DNA of 37,576 nucleotides from Pelosinus propionicus DSM 13327 (GCF_900114615.1 NZ_FOTS01000052.1:1-37576); one strand, 5' to 3'; shown: positions 1 through 7,840, counted from the stretch's first letter. Notes: generated from the sequence alone by a model not told the origin. Numbers and translations are program-made.

Positions 1-262
1 GTTCTAGTTTACGGCTGGAGTAGATGCCGTTCATGTATCCATACACGAGAACTTTAAACAACCGTTTCGGTGATTTCTCGATTCTCCCCATGCGAGAGTA
101 CGCGGCGTACAATTTTCTGTAATCCATCCCTTCCATTACCGCGTTGAGTAAGCGTACCGAATCTTCTGCCGGGATCATTTCGCCAATATCCATGGGCAGA
201 AGAAATAGTTGATAGGTATCCTCGTTTACTGTATAATCTGGTTGTAAATTCTTTTTCGTCAT
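1..262 (-). CDS. IS1182-family-like transposase, N-terminal part (partial)
   Basis: The frame starts at ATG 262 and runs off the left edge, giving 87 residues. It begins MTKKNLQPDYTVNEDTYQ, followed by a segment with MDIGEMIPAEDSVRLLNAV and later YSRMGRIEKSPKRLFKVL. This is the typical start of IS1182/IS5-type DDE transposases (DUF772, InsH N-terminal domain), which bind the element ends. The catalytic domain lies outside the window, so activity cannot be judged. A hairpin directly upstream would block transcription entering from the neighbouring gene. I am confident of the family type and less sure of the exact IS name. Confidence 0.8.
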   Translation of the reverse strand, partial: MTKKNLQPDYTVNEDTYQLFLLPMDIGEMIPAEDSVRLLNAVMEGMDYRKLYAAYSRMGRIEKSPKRLFKVLVYGYMNGIYSSRKLE

Positions 263-275
263 AAATTTGATTTTA

Positions 276-321
276 CAACAAAAAACGGCTTCTGACTCTT
301 GTCAGTTGCCGTTTTTTGTTG
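276..321. terminator. Perfect two-part hairpin inside the IS end
   Basis: Arms 276-289 and 308-321 are perfect 14-bp complements with a second inner stem (CTGAC/GTCAG), and a T-run lies in the arm on each strand. On the minus strand it sits just after the truncated fliB-like gene and before the transposase start. It can therefore end read-through transcription into the transposase. Confidence 0.75.
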
Positions 322-336
322 CTTTTGGAGGCTGGC

Positions 337-1242
337 TTAATGCGACAGCCCCTTCCTAACAGCTATATCCAACGAAGCACCTTCCGAAAAGCAAAGTCCC
401 TGCATAAACTCGTTTATACACGTAAGAAACTGATCACTTATAAATTCCCCTTTTAGTCGATAGTCAATCATAAATTTCATTGCCTGCAGCTGCATTTCTA
501 AGTCTATACCAGCATTATTCATTGGCTCACGATATTCACCTGCCCTAATTTTTTCCGTAAAAGACGAAATAAGATAGGGAATGTCTTCATCGTAATATTT
601 AGGGGTCACCTGCTCAAGCCTATTACAAAAAAAGCTGAGAATAAGTAAGCGTTGCCACAATGGATACGCTCTATCTTGCAACAGAGAAACAATAAAGGCT
701 CTTATCTCCCCAAAATAACGATGTGGTTTATTATGTGCATCATATTTTGTATTTACTATAGGTATTTGAGAGTTGCGAATTTCAGCACCACTTTCACAGT
801 TGTTAAATTGCATTGGTTTTGTATTCAAAAGTATCAATCTGGCAGCTTCCGGACACGATACATACAATGACTGCTCCAGAACCCCGTCAACATTATTAAA
901 TGCACGCGGATAGGTATCGCAGGTTATGGATAATGCATCTTCATTCCATGTTTTTTGAATCGTACAGAGCCTCTCATCTGTTAAAAACGGACATATATAA
1001 TGATTCATTTTTACAGTGGCATAGGGAACATACTCAGAATCCCCGACGCTCTTATCATTCATTAAAATATGTTCGCAAAGAAGCGATTTTAAGTGAGCAT
1101 CCTGACATTTTTGGTAGGTATCATAGGTAGCTTGATCAATGACAACATCCCACCCAATACAGCAACTATCCTCACAGTCACCCGCGGTGCAATGAAAATT
1201 CTGAAAATATTCTGGTTCTAGTATTTTTTTAAAGGATAACAT
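337..1242 (-). CDS. fliB: FliB-like flagellin lysine-N-methylase, C-terminally truncated by the IS
   Basis: The reading frame gives 301 residues starting MLSFKKILEPEYFQNFHCTA. The N-terminal cysteine cluster (C18, C23, C27, C28, pattern CxxxxCxxxCC), a later CPFLTDERLC and a CDTYPR motif are typical of the FliB/YkgJ-like family. Its members methylate flagellin lysines and probably bind a metal cluster. Family members are usually nearer 380-400 residues. Here the last residues (KGLSH) are encoded by the terminal repeat of the insertion sequence, so the C-terminal part is lost and the gene is probably non-functional. No flagellar gene is nearby. The start is supported by a purine-rich AAGGAG-type site (CTCCTTT on the plus strand) a few bases upstream. 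Confidence 0.75.
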   Translation of the reverse strand: MLSFKKILEPEYFQNFHCTAGDCEDSCCIGWDVVIDQATYDTYQKCQDAHLKSLLCEHILMNDKSVGDSEYVPYATVKMNHYICPFLTDERLCTIQKTWNEDALSITCDTYPRAFNNVDGVLEQSLYVSCPEAARLILLNTKPMQFNNCESGAEIRNSQIPIVNTKYDAHNKPHRYFGEIRAFIVSLLQDRAYPLWQRLLILSFFCNRLEQVTPKYYDEDIPYLISSFTEKIRAGEYREPMNNAGIDLEMQLQAMKFMIDYRLKGEFISDQFLTCINEFMQGLCFSEGASLDIAVRKGLSH

Positions 1243-1420
1243 TATTAACTCCTTTCACTACTTTTAAGCTTCAGAAAATAAACATATATTTTCAAAGCAT
1301 ATAACTTTGAGTTAACACCAAGTCAAGCAAAAGTCTTTTTTATTTCATTTTTACTTGTGGGCTTCTGTGTTTAGATAGTGCAACAAGTCTTACAATTAAA
1401 TTATGCAATAGTCGAAAAGA

Positions 1421-1463
1421 TAAGCGTTATACCATTTATCGCAAATCATTGCCTGATTGTCTC
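1421..1463 (-). promoter_or_regulatory. Operator copy A of the AraC regulon
   Basis: The minus strand reads ATCAGGCAATGATTTG and then AATGGTATAAC, matching six other sites in the window (consensus ATtAGGCAATNATTTG, about 6 nt, AATGNGATAAC). A GCATAAT -10-like element follows 19 nt later, as in the other copies. It lies after the terminator of the dead araC copy, the same position as copy D relative to the intact gene. No target gene remains downstream: bases 1243-1420 hold no coding region I can recognise. Confidence 0.6.
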
Positions 1464-1483
1464 AATATCACTCAAAAATATAA

Positions 1484-1509
1484 GGGAGTGCAGATTTTAC
1501 TGCACTCCC
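1484..1509 (-). terminator. Terminator of the dead araC copy
   Basis: GGGAGTGCA (1484-1492) pairs with TGCACTCCC (1501-1509). It has the same stem sequence as the terminators at 4475-4504 and 9291-9330 that follow the other araC copies, showing common descent. On the minus strand it is followed by TTATATTTTTG. Confidence 0.75.
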
Positions 1510-1532
1510 TCTCATGGTACTTATATATTTAT

Positions 1533-1768
1533 CTATTGGTTATAGTTGGCCTTCATACGCTTTCTATCTTCTTTCGACGAAAAGCCAAACATACGAGAAT
1601 ATTCCCGACTGAATTGCGATGGACTTTCATAACCGATTCGAAATGCAACCTCAGCACATCGACTGACTCAAATAAACGCCTTGCTTCGTGTAAGCGCTGT
1701 TGCTTCTGGAACTGAAGTGGACTCATAGCAGTTGCCTCTTTAAAGTGGCAATGAAGAGAAGAAACATT
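1533..1768 (-). pseudogene. AraC-family regulator remnant (C-terminal HTH only, frameshifted)
   Basis: The minus strand encodes [20 protein letters not shown] and then [12 protein letters not shown], almost the same as residues 221-253 of the intact AraC protein at 3549-4466. After a one-base deletion in the segment corresponding to ESADAAEV, the next frame continues [20 protein letters not shown] and reaches a stop at 1535-1533. The N-terminal two thirds are missing. This is a dead paralogue oriented opposite to the intact copy. Its flanking operators A and B and its terminator are preserved, so the regulatory DNA has outlived the protein. Confidence 0.85.
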
Positions 1769-1800
1769 CCTATTTGCTATATCTGTTGTGTAACTGCTGT

Positions 1801-1844
1801 GATAAGATTAGGCAATAATTTGGTATGAATGGTATAACGGTCAC
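1801..1844 (+). promoter_or_regulatory. Operator copy B, upstream of the MFS gene
   Basis: The site reads GATTAGGCAATAATTTG and then AATGGTATAACGGTCAC, one of the best matches to the seven-copy consensus. A -10-like CATAAT is at 1859-1864, 19-20 nt after ATAAC, with no good -35 hexamer. That is what an activator-dependent promoter would look like. It points to the MFS gene starting at 1932. Confidence 0.65.
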
Positions 1845-1931
1845 TTGGTTTTTTGCTGCATAATAAAAGTAACAAAGCTTACATCATAGTTTCATTATGA
1901 TTGCAAAAACAGCAAGGGTAGGTAGAACATC

Positions 1932-3101
1932 ATGAACAATACATGGAAAATTTATATGCTGACTATGATCAGCTTCTTGATTGGCACGTCACAATTTGTT
2001 ATTGTGGGCATTTTGGATAAGGTCGCTGCCTCCGCCAGTGTATCGGTAGCAACAGCAGGCCAGCTGATTACCGCCTTTGCGCTTGCCAGCGCGATTGGCA
2101 CGCCCATTGTCATGGTAGCAACGGCGAAGATGGATCAGCGCAGGCAACTGCTGCTGGCTCTCACGATCTTTTTACTCGGCATCGTTTCGACGCTCGCCCT
2201 TCCGGGCTTCGGTTTCCTGATGGCTTCTCGCGTCATACTCGGGATCGGAACGGGTGTCTTCGTTGTCACCGCCTATGCGATAACGGCGAGTCTTGCTTCT
2301 CCCGGACACCAGGGAGAAGCCATGTCCAACATATCCATGGGCTTTAGTGCCTCACTGGTATTTGGCGTCCCAATTGGCCGCGTCATCACAGCAGCATACG
2401 ATTGGCAGGCGATCTTTTGGGGTATCGGCTTCTTTAGTTTGCTGGGAAGTTTAGCTGTCGCCCGGTTGCTTCCAGCTACGTCTGGTGAAATGCCGACTCC
2501 TCTCGGTAAGCAATTTGCACTCTTAAAAAAGCCGACTATAGCTGCTGCCCTTGGCATGACATTCTTTGTGTTTATCAGTTATTCGGTAGTCAATACGTAT
2601 ATCACTCCTTTCCTGGCAGCTCTCAGACCGATGAGTGAACAAGAACTGAGCAGCATTCTCTTCGCATTGGGCATCGCGAGCTTACTAGGTTCCAAGCTTG
2701 GCGGTTTCTTGGCGGATCGGATTGGCATCACTCCCACGCTTATTGGCAGCATGGTCATCCAAGCTATCGCCCTTGTATTCGTATCCGTTGCCGAAGGTTC
2801 TATAATCCTTACCATCCTATCGATCATGCTCTGGGCAACTTCAGTTTGGACGTTCGGATTGACCCAGAGCTTTAACATTGTCTCGCTCGCTCCGGCCGCC
2901 TCCGGCATCATGCTGAGTTTGAACAGTTCCTTCGTGCAGCTAGGTTTTGCCGCTGGCGCCGGCATCGGTGGAATCGCCGTGGGGAGTTCGTCAATCATGA
3001 TAGTGAGTTGGATCGGCGCCGCATCGGTCATAGTTGCACTTTGCATCGCAGCTGTCTCTTTCAGCTTTAGCCGCTTGCGGTATCAACCATGCGGTGATTA
3101 A
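1932..3101 (+). CDS. MFS transporter, DHA1 (AraJ/YdhP-like) drug or sugar efflux family
   Basis: This is a 389-residue protein with about 12 hydrophobic segments, the usual length of 12-helix major facilitator proteins of the inner membrane. The start (TWKIYMLTMISFLIGTSQFV) and the SRVILGIGTGVFVVTAYAIT segment around residues 98-117 are typical of the AraJ/YdhP/YceL branch of proton-driven exporters. The second half has the LGSKLGGFLADRIG motif A repeat. The substrate cannot be read from the sequence. The gene follows operator copy B, so it is probably activated by the AraC protein encoded downstream. The ribosome site (AAGGGTAGGT before the ATG) is weak. GC content looks higher than in the surrounding AT-rich intergenic DNA. 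Confidence 0.85.
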   Translation: MNNTWKIYMLTMISFLIGTSQFVIVGILDKVAASASVSVATAGQLITAFALASAIGTPIVMVATAKMDQRRQLLLALTIFLLGIVSTLALPGFGFLMASRVILGIGTGVFVVTAYAITASLASPGHQGEAMSNISMGFSASLVFGVPIGRVITAAYDWQAIFWGIGFFSLLGSLAVARLLPATSGEMPTPLGKQFALLKKPTIAAALGMTFFVFISYSVVNTYITPFLAALRPMSEQELSSILFALGIASLLGSKLGGFLADRIGITPTLIGSMVIQAIALVFVSVAEGSIILTILSIMLWATSVWTFGLTQSFNIVSLAPAASGIMLSLNSSFVQLGFAAGAGIGGIAVGSSSIMIVSWIGAASVIVALCIAAVSFSFSRLRYQPCGD

Positions 3102-3154
3102 AATTCTAGATAAGAGGATGCCAGGTATGACTTAAATTTTATAACTAAAACTAA

Positions 3155-3434
3155 TTATCTCCCTACGAAAATTTTATATGGTGCAGGAATGGTGGCGGCA
3201 GTTGCATCGGCAAGAAAAAACCGATTATCAATGAACCACTGGTGATTGTCGCCAGCAGCACAACAGCGGGAACAGGCTCCTAAGCGGATGCAGGCTGTGT
3301 AGTTACGAATCCGGCAGCAAACGAGAAAGTCGGCATCAAGACACCGGCGCCACATCATGGAGTATTCACTTTGAATCACTGTAACAGGGCAGATGGAATG
3401 TACACAGCGATAGTTTATTATGCACAAATAAACA
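3155..3434 (-). pseudogene. Unidentified degraded coding region behind operator C
   Basis: Operator C and its -10-like GCATAAT point into this stretch on the minus strand, but no intact gene is present. One frame encodes GVLMPTFSFAAGFVTTQPAS, a stop, then VPAVVLLATITSGSLIIGFF, which looks like hydrophobic or exported protein sequence. Another frame stays open for 97 codons but has an improbable composition rich in Cys and His. I read it as a decayed target gene of the regulon; its family is not recognisable. Confidence 0.3.
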
Positions 3435-3478
3435 GCGACTGCTATCACATTTGTGCCATATAATTGCCTAATCCTATC
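3435..3478 (-). promoter_or_regulatory. Operator copy C, divergent from the intact araC gene
   Basis: The minus strand reads GATTAGGCAATTATATG and then AAATGTGATAGCAGTCGC, followed after 17 nt by GCATAATAAA. It lies about 70 bp before the araC start codon but faces away from it, mirroring copies B and F at the two dead cassettes. Confidence 0.6.
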
Positions 3479-3548
3479 TCAGCTAGTTGCAAGCAGCTAA
3501 CTGTGTAATATAATAGACGTACTCAGGCTGAAAAAACAGGAGGATCTT

Positions 3549-4466
3549 ATGTCTGAATCAATAGATAGACAACATGACGAACTAGCCAAAATTATTGAAT
3601 CCTATTCTGGCCATGACGGTGTTCATGCAACCGATATTCCGTCTTTATTTTTTAACCGCCAGACAACGATTACCGGACCGGCTTACGGAGTTTTCAAGCC
3701 ATCCTTATGCATTGTCGTTCAGGGCGCAAAGGATGTGTGGCTGGCCCAGGAGTGTTTTCGGTACAGCCCTGCCGATTATCTTGTTGCTTCCATTGACGTG
3801 CCTGTTATCGGTCAGGTTGTGGAAGCTACTCCCAGCCTTCCGTACCTGTCACTTAAGCTGGAATTTACTCCAAAACAAGTCTTGGATGTTCTCAGTAATT
3901 TAGAAGCTCATCTTGATTCTAAAGAAGATTCTAATCGCGCTATTTTTGTCAGCCGGATTGAGACCTCTTTATTAGATGCGGTAATCAGGCTGGTTCGTTT
4001 ACTAGACAATCCCGTCGATATCCCAGTACTTGCTCCTCTCATTACGAAGGAAATTCTCTATCGGATCCTGAAGGGACAGCACGGGGGAAAATTAGAACAG
4101 ATTGCTATCGAGGGAAGCTATACCTATCGAATTAACAACGTCATTGAACGCCTCGTGCATCGCTATGATCAGTCTTTTCGAATTGAAGATCTTGCAGAAA
4201 TGGCAAATATGAGTGTTTCTTCCTTTCACCGACACTTTAAAGAGGTAACCGCGATGAGTCCTCTTCAGTTCCAGAAACAACTACGTTTATACGAAGCAAG
4301 GCGCTTACTGCTGTCTGAGTCAGCCGACGCGGCTGAAGTCGCATTTCGGGTAGGCTACGAAAGTCCATCACAATTCAGCCGAGAATATTCCCGCATGTTT
4401 GGCCTTCCGCCGAAAGAAGATATGAAGCGCATGAAAGCCAATTATAACCAACAGATGGATGCGTAA
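3549..4466 (+). CDS. AraC-family transcriptional activator (YqhC-like)
   Basis: A 305-residue regulator. Residues about 20-175 match the AraC-type N-terminal effector domain (Pfam AraC_N) as in E. coli YqhC: PSLCIVVQGAKDVW at 51-64 and SPADYLVASIDVPVIGQV at 73-90. Residues 195-295 are the double helix-turn-helix with MSVSSFHRHFKEVTAMSPLQ and [17 protein letters not shown]. YqhC-type regulators respond to reactive aldehydes and control nearby reductases; the effector here is unknown. The start has a clear AGGAGG site 6 nt upstream. The gene is flanked by operators C and D and followed by a strong terminator. It is the only intact one of three paralogous cassettes, so it probably controls all the operator copies in this window. 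Confidence 0.9.
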   Translation: MSESIDRQHDELAKIIESYSGHDGVHATDIPSLFFNRQTTITGPAYGVFKPSLCIVVQGAKDVWLAQECFRYSPADYLVASIDVPVIGQVVEATPSLPYLSLKLEFTPKQVLDVLSNLEAHLDSKEDSNRAIFVSRIETSLLDAVIRLVRLLDNPVDIPVLAPLITKEILYRILKGQHGGKLEQIAIEGSYTYRINNVIERLVHRYDQSFRIEDLAEMANMSVSSFHRHFKEVTAMSPLQFQKQLRLYEARRLLLSESADAAEVAFRVGYESPSQFSREYSRMFGLPPKEDMKRMKANYNQQMDA

Positions 4467-4474
4467 AACCATTT

Positions 4475-4504
4475 GGGGGAGTGCGGTAAAATCCGCACTC
4501 CCCC
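4475..4504 (+). terminator. Terminator after araC
   Basis: A perfect 12-bp GC-rich stem, GGGGGAGTGCGG with CCGCACTCCCCC, is followed by TCATGTTTTTT. It separates araC from the operator-D promoter, so the flavodoxin gene must use its own promoter. Confidence 0.9.
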
Positions 4505-4523
4505 TCATGTTTTTTATAAAATT

Positions 4524-4568
4524 GCGATAATCAGGCAATCATTCGAGAGAAATGAGATAACCATCGCT
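4524..4568 (+). promoter_or_regulatory. Operator copy D, upstream of the flavodoxin gene
   Basis: The site reads ATCAGGCAATCATTCG and then AAATGAGATAACCATCGCT. It is followed after 19 nt from ATAAC by GCATAATAAG, a -10-like element. The geometry matches copies A, B and F. It serves the flavodoxin/DUF4405 pair starting at 4651. Confidence 0.65.
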
Positions 4569-4650
4569 ATTCTATATGGGGCATAATAAGTTTAAGTGAA
4601 ACCGCTTTAAACAAATCAGACGCATCCGCGGAAATTAGGAGGAAATATAA

Positions 4651-5376
4651 ATGAAGAAAACGTTAACACTCGTTTTAGCTGTGATCATTATGCTGGCCGG
4701 TTTGGCGGGCTGCGGCAGCAGTAAAAATCAGTCCAACAATAGCACCCCACAGCCGAAGCCTTCCAGTAGCGAGCAAAGTAAGACAACCACTCCCCCTGCC
4801 GAAGCCTCGGCTGCAAATAAAGACGGTAAGAAAACTTTGGTAGTGTACTTTTCCATGCCGGAAACGACTACTCCCAATAATATGAATCAGGAAGAGGCCA
4901 ACAGTACGGTAGTAGTGGGCGGTGAAGTTTTAGGCAACACACAATACGTGGCATATTTGATTCAGAAAAATACCGGAGCCGATATCTTCCGTATTGAACC
5001 GAAAACGCCGTATCCCACTAATCACAGAACACTGGTAGATATGGCCAAAGCAGAACAGAATAATAAAACAAGACCGGAACTTGCAGCAACAATACAGAAC
5101 CTTGGGCAATATGATGTGATTTTTCTGGGATACCCCAACTGGTGGGGCGATATGCCGATGATTTTGTACTCTTTCCTTGAAAGCCATAATCTGTCTGGGA
5201 AAACCATTATCCCGTTCAATACCCACGGAGGAAGTGGTTTTTCTAGTACAGTAAGCACCATTGCCGCATTACAGCCAAACGCCAATGTTATGAAAAACGG
5301 CTTTACGGTTTCTAGAAATACCGTGCAGAATTGTGCGGATGATGTTGCTGCATGGGTAAAGGAATTAGGGTATTAA
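4651..5376 (+). CDS. Lipoprotein flavodoxin
   Basis: The 241-residue product starts with a lipoprotein signal ending in the lipobox LAGC (Cys21). A low-complexity Ser/Thr/Pro/Lys linker (about 22-60) follows, then a flavodoxin domain (62-240). FMN-binding segments are visible: TLVVYFSMPE at 62-71 (phosphate loop side), YPNWWGDMP at 161-169 and FNTHGGSGF at 189-197. Flavodoxins carry one or two electrons on FMN. The signal and linker place this one on the outer face of the membrane. The RBS TAGGAGGAAAT is strong. The gene is followed by a hairpin and then the DUF4405 gene, suggesting a shared redox task. The electron donor and acceptor are not known. Confidence 0.88.
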   Translation: MKKTLTLVLAVIIMLAGLAGCGSSKNQSNNSTPQPKPSSSEQSKTTTPPAEASAANKDGKKTLVVYFSMPETTTPNNMNQEEANSTVVVGGEVLGNTQYVAYLIQKNTGADIFRIEPKTPYPTNHRTLVDMAKAEQNNKTRPELAATIQNLGQYDVIFLGYPNWWGDMPMILYSFLESHNLSGKTIIPFNTHGGSGFSSTVSTIAALQPNANVMKNGFTVSRNTVQNCADDVAAWVKELGY

Positions 5377-5450
5377 ATGAAGTACCTGTGCACACTAAAC
5401 CGGGAGAGCAGTAAGATAAAAGAGCCTTTCCGCCAAGATCCACCGTCTAA

Positions 5451-5480
5451 AAAGCCTGCCGCAAAGATACGGCAGGCTTT
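5451..5480 (+). terminator. Hairpin between the flavodoxin and DUF4405 genes
   Basis: Arms AAAGCCTGCCG (5451-5461) and CGGCAGGCTTT (5470-5480) pair perfectly, with a T-rich end (TTTTCTC). It lies only 35 nt before the next start codon and I see no new promoter after it. It probably reduces rather than abolishes expression of the DUF4405 gene. Confidence 0.75.
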
Positions 5481-5515
5481 TCTCAAAAGATATTGCGCAA
5501 GGAGAAATTATAGAG

Positions 5516-6187
5516 ATGAAACCAAAAACAATCGGTAAAATTGCAATTGATTTCTTTTTGACAGTAGGCTTGTTGTTGCTTATGGCATACGAGCTTATAG
5601 GACAAGCCGTCCACGAATGGATCGGTACAGGTATAGGCTTGCTGTGTATCATACACCATATCCTGAACTGGAATTGGATCAGGCATTTACAGAAAGGCAA
5701 ATATACGGCATTTCGTATTTTACAAACAATCGTTACTGCTTTCGCTTTTTTATCTATTGTTGGTCTTATGATAAGCGGCATTATTCTCTCCCGCCATGTG
5801 TTTGATTTTCTGTCCATAAGTAACGGCCAAGCTTTTGCAAGAACTCTGCATATGCTCTGCGCTTATTGGGGCTTGGTGCTGATGTCAGTGCATATGGGCC
5901 TTCATTTAAATAGGTTGTTGGGCGCTATGAGGCAGGTCTTACGTCTCTCCAACCCATCCCTGCCTCGAACCATATTTTTACGCACAGCTGGTTTCCTGAT
6001 TGCTGCTTATGGTATGTACGCTTTTTATCAGCGGCAAATCGGTTCGTATCTTTTTTTACAGAACGAGTTTGTATTCTTTGATTTTAACGAACCGTTGATT
6101 GCATTTTTCACAGACTTTCTTGCTATGATGGGATTGTTCACCAGTATAGGTTATTTTGTTTCTAAATTGCTTCGGTCCCGAAGTTAG
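5516..6187 (+). CDS. DUF4405 membrane protein (flavinylation-associated cytochrome type)
   Basis: A 223-residue integral membrane protein with about five hydrophobic segments. Histidines inside or at the edges of helices (H33, H47/H48, H112, H126, H130) fit the paired haem-ligand pattern of DUF4405 proteins, small cytochrome-b-like proteins often linked to extracytosolic flavin electron transfer. HEWIGTGIGLLCIIHHILNW and MSVHMGLHLNRL are the recognisable motifs. The start has an AAGGAGA site upstream. The gene follows the lipoprotein flavodoxin, so passing electrons from the membrane to external FMN is a reasonable inference. Haem binding is inferred from the histidine pattern only. Confidence 0.78.
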   Translation: MKPKTIGKIAIDFFLTVGLLLLMAYELIGQAVHEWIGTGIGLLCIIHHILNWNWIRHLQKGKYTAFRILQTIVTAFAFLSIVGLMISGIILSRHVFDFLSISNGQAFARTLHMLCAYWGLVLMSVHMGLHLNRLLGAMRQVLRLSNPSLPRTIFLRTAGFLIAAYGMYAFYQRQIGSYLFLQNEFVFFDFNEPLIAFFTDFLAMMGLFTSIGYFVSKLLRSRS

Positions 6188-6300
6188 AGGTAATTCATGC
6201 TCTTCAACTGCACTTCTGTCAGCCGTACATTCAATCCCACATTGAAATGAGAACGAAGGTTTCCCACCAACAGCATGGATGGCAATATGCCGGAACCTTC
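6184..6300 (-). pseudogene. Gene fragment, possibly carboxymuconolactone decarboxylase-like C-terminus
   Basis: Directly after the stop of the hydrolase gene on the same strand, 38 codons stay open to a stop at 6186-6184. They include GNLRSHFNVGLNVRLTEVQL. This resembles the HLxxALNVGLTxEEL region of carboxymuconolactone decarboxylase-like proteins, which often neighbour this type of AraC regulator and hydrolase. There is no start codon of its own and the rest of the domain is missing. The assignment rests on a short motif. Confidence 0.35.
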
Positions 6301-6302
6301 AA

Positions 6303-7460
6303 TTACAAATGCTTACCATAGAACCCAGTTAATTTATCAACGGTCTGGTTCACATATTCCGGCACCCAATACGTCTGAATATGGGTTGCTCCTTGGAGCA
6401 GAAACAATTCCTTGTCATTTGTGCCAGTTGCTGCTGCGAAGGCCTGTTCAGTCATATAGAAGGTATCCGCATTGCTGCCGGCTATCATCAGTAACGGTTG
6501 GCCAATCAGATTCATATTATTAGCTGCATCAAACGTGACCAAGTCAAGAGTGCTGCTCACCGTATAGCGAAAGGTGGAATTCGGATGTGCGTGCGTCTTA
6601 CCATAGTATTCATAACCTTCACTGTACAAATCCGGCATTTTGGCAAGCTGTTCTTTACTCAGTTCCATATCCAGCATGTCTGGAGTATATTGTACTTCAC
6701 CGCCAGCAACTTCCTGCGCTCTAGCCGCTGAGGCTTGCTGCAAACGCTTTTGAATAGTATCCTTCTGAGAATCCATGAAACCATCACGGCGAACAATTCC
6801 CGTATTAAACATACTAAGCGTTGCCACCGCTTTGAAACGCTTGTCTGTCTGCGCTGCCTTCAGCGTATAGCCGCCACCGCCGCATATGCCCAGGATTCCC
6901 AGGCGTTCTGTATCAACTCCTGGGTAAGAAGAAATGACATCTGCCATACCATGTATGTCTTCCACCCGATAGGCCGGTTTATCAACATTGCGCGGGTAAC
7001 CGCCGCTTGCTCCCTGGAAAGAAGCATCTGCTGCAACGGTGATATAGCCTTTTTCGGCCATACGCTGTGCATAAAGACCCGCAACCTGTTCCTTGACTCC
7101 ACCATTCGGATGCGCAACAACAAGTGCTGGATATTGTTTTTTACTTGCCTTATCATAGCCTGCCGGCGTATACACATTGGCCGAAATCTTTATGCCATTT
7201 AAATCATAAATAATCGGATGAATATTCACCTGACCAGGGACATTTCGAGTAATTGCTCCCTGGTAAACCAGACCAAACGGATTTTCATTCGGACTCTTGA
7301 TTGTGCTTGGATTTACTTCCTGTAAGGCTCTTCTTTCCATTGTCACAGCGGGGTGATTGCCCCGCTTCACCTCCCGTGCGCTAACTTCCTGCCCGCCATG
7401 CCCAATGCCCATCAGCCCTAATGCTAACATTGCTATACTTACTTTTAATTTCAAGTTCAT
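6303..7460 (-). CDS. Secreted alpha/beta hydrolase with Cys nucleophile (dienelactone-hydrolase-like)
   Basis: I place the start at ATG 7460, which has a GAAGGAG site at good spacing; an in-frame ATG 30 codons earlier lacks one. The 385-residue product has a signal peptide with likely cleavage after VSA (residue 28). The alpha/beta hydrolase fold is shown by ALVVAHPNGG (112-121) for the oxyanion region and by GICGGGGY (191-198), in which Cys193 takes the nucleophile place. D332 in GSNADTF and H360 in GATHIQTYW complete a likely triad. A Cys nucleophile is typical of dienelactone hydrolases. The natural substrate is unknown. The gene lies behind operator copy E and belongs to the AraC regulon. 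Confidence 0.85.
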   Translation of the reverse strand: MNLKLKVSIAMLALGLMGIGHGGQEVSAREVKRGNHPAVTMERRALQEVNPSTIKSPNENPFGLVYQGAITRNVPGQVNIHPIIYDLNGIKISANVYTPAGYDKASKKQYPALVVAHPNGGVKEQVAGLYAQRMAEKGYITVAADASFQGASGGYPRNVDKPAYRVEDIHGMADVISSYPGVDTERLGILGICGGGGYTLKAAQTDKRFKAVATLSMFNTGIVRRDGFMDSQKDTIQKRLQQASAARAQEVAGGEVQYTPDMLDMELSKEQLAKMPDLYSEGYEYYGKTHAHPNSTFRYTVSSTLDLVTFDAANNMNLIGQPLLMIAGSNADTFYMTEQAFAAATGTNDKELFLLQGATHIQTYWVPEYVNQTVDKLTGFYGKHL

Positions 7461-7665
7461 GAAAACTCCTTCTTTCTTCTTAAAATTATCATAGCCAATA
7501 TGCCACAGCTTATTCTGCCAGTCCTCGGCAGATCCCGAGATCATCGCCATTATGTAGAGAAAGATGTAAGTCAGTATTTCTTGGGAGTTTATTAATCTGT
7601 CATACTAATATCCCCCTTTCCTTGTGAAACAAGCTTGATTATCCTTAGTATATACTAGGAGAAAA
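7461..7665 (-). other. Leader between operator E and the hydrolase, with gene-start relics
   Basis: Reading toward the hydrolase there is a TATACT -10-like element soon after operator E. Next come an AAAGGGGG site with ATG ACA GAT TAA (start at 7603), a three-codon relic, and then an open stretch from ATG 7550 in frame with the hydrolase but without a good ribosome site. This looks like leftovers of a deleted gene. No intact gene is seen. Confidence 0.35.
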
Positions 7666-7708
7666 GACGACTGATATCTCAATAGTATCAAATGATTGCC
7701 GAATCTTC
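7666..7708 (-). promoter_or_regulatory. Operator copy E, upstream of the Cys-hydrolase gene
   Basis: The minus strand reads ATTCGGCAATCATTTG and then ATTGAGATATCAGTCG, a slightly diverged copy of the consensus. A TATACT element follows about 20 nt after it. It faces the hydrolase gene ending at 6303. Confidence 0.55.
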
Positions 7709-7780
7709 TCACTAGTATTATCTAGCTGCTTTCTGCTGATATAAATTGCAATCACAGTGAATACTTCAGAATAAATGGAA

Positions 7781-7814
7781 GCGGTTGAGAAACAATACGA
7801 AGTTTATCAACCGC
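7781..7814 (-). terminator. Hairpin downstream of the second hydrolase gene
   Basis: GCGGTTGA (7781-7788) pairs with TCAACCGC (7807-7814), and the stem can be extended by GAAAC/GTTTA-type pairs. On the minus strand it is followed by TTCCATTTATT. It ends the transcript of the Ser-hydrolase gene and insulates operator E. Confidence 0.55.
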
Positions 7815-7840
7815 TGATCAATAGTTCAATTTATTCCTTC

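Larger units (their letters stand above)
1..352 (-). mobile_element. IS1182-family-like insertion sequence, one end
   Basis: The left edge of the window carries the 5' part of a transposase gene reading off the window. A strong hairpin follows, and then GGGGCTGTCGCATTAA (minus strand, about 352-337), which resembles the terminal inverted repeats I associate with IS1182-type elements. The element interrupts the fliB-like gene: that reading frame runs into the terminal repeat and stops. The other end is outside the window, so the exact boundary and target duplication cannot be confirmed. Confidence 0.65.

Noticed and set aside
2579-3046. Minus-strand frame of 155 codons inside the MFS gene
   Set aside because: It is the mirror of a GC-richer coding region. 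The product is not protein-like and has no ribosome site.
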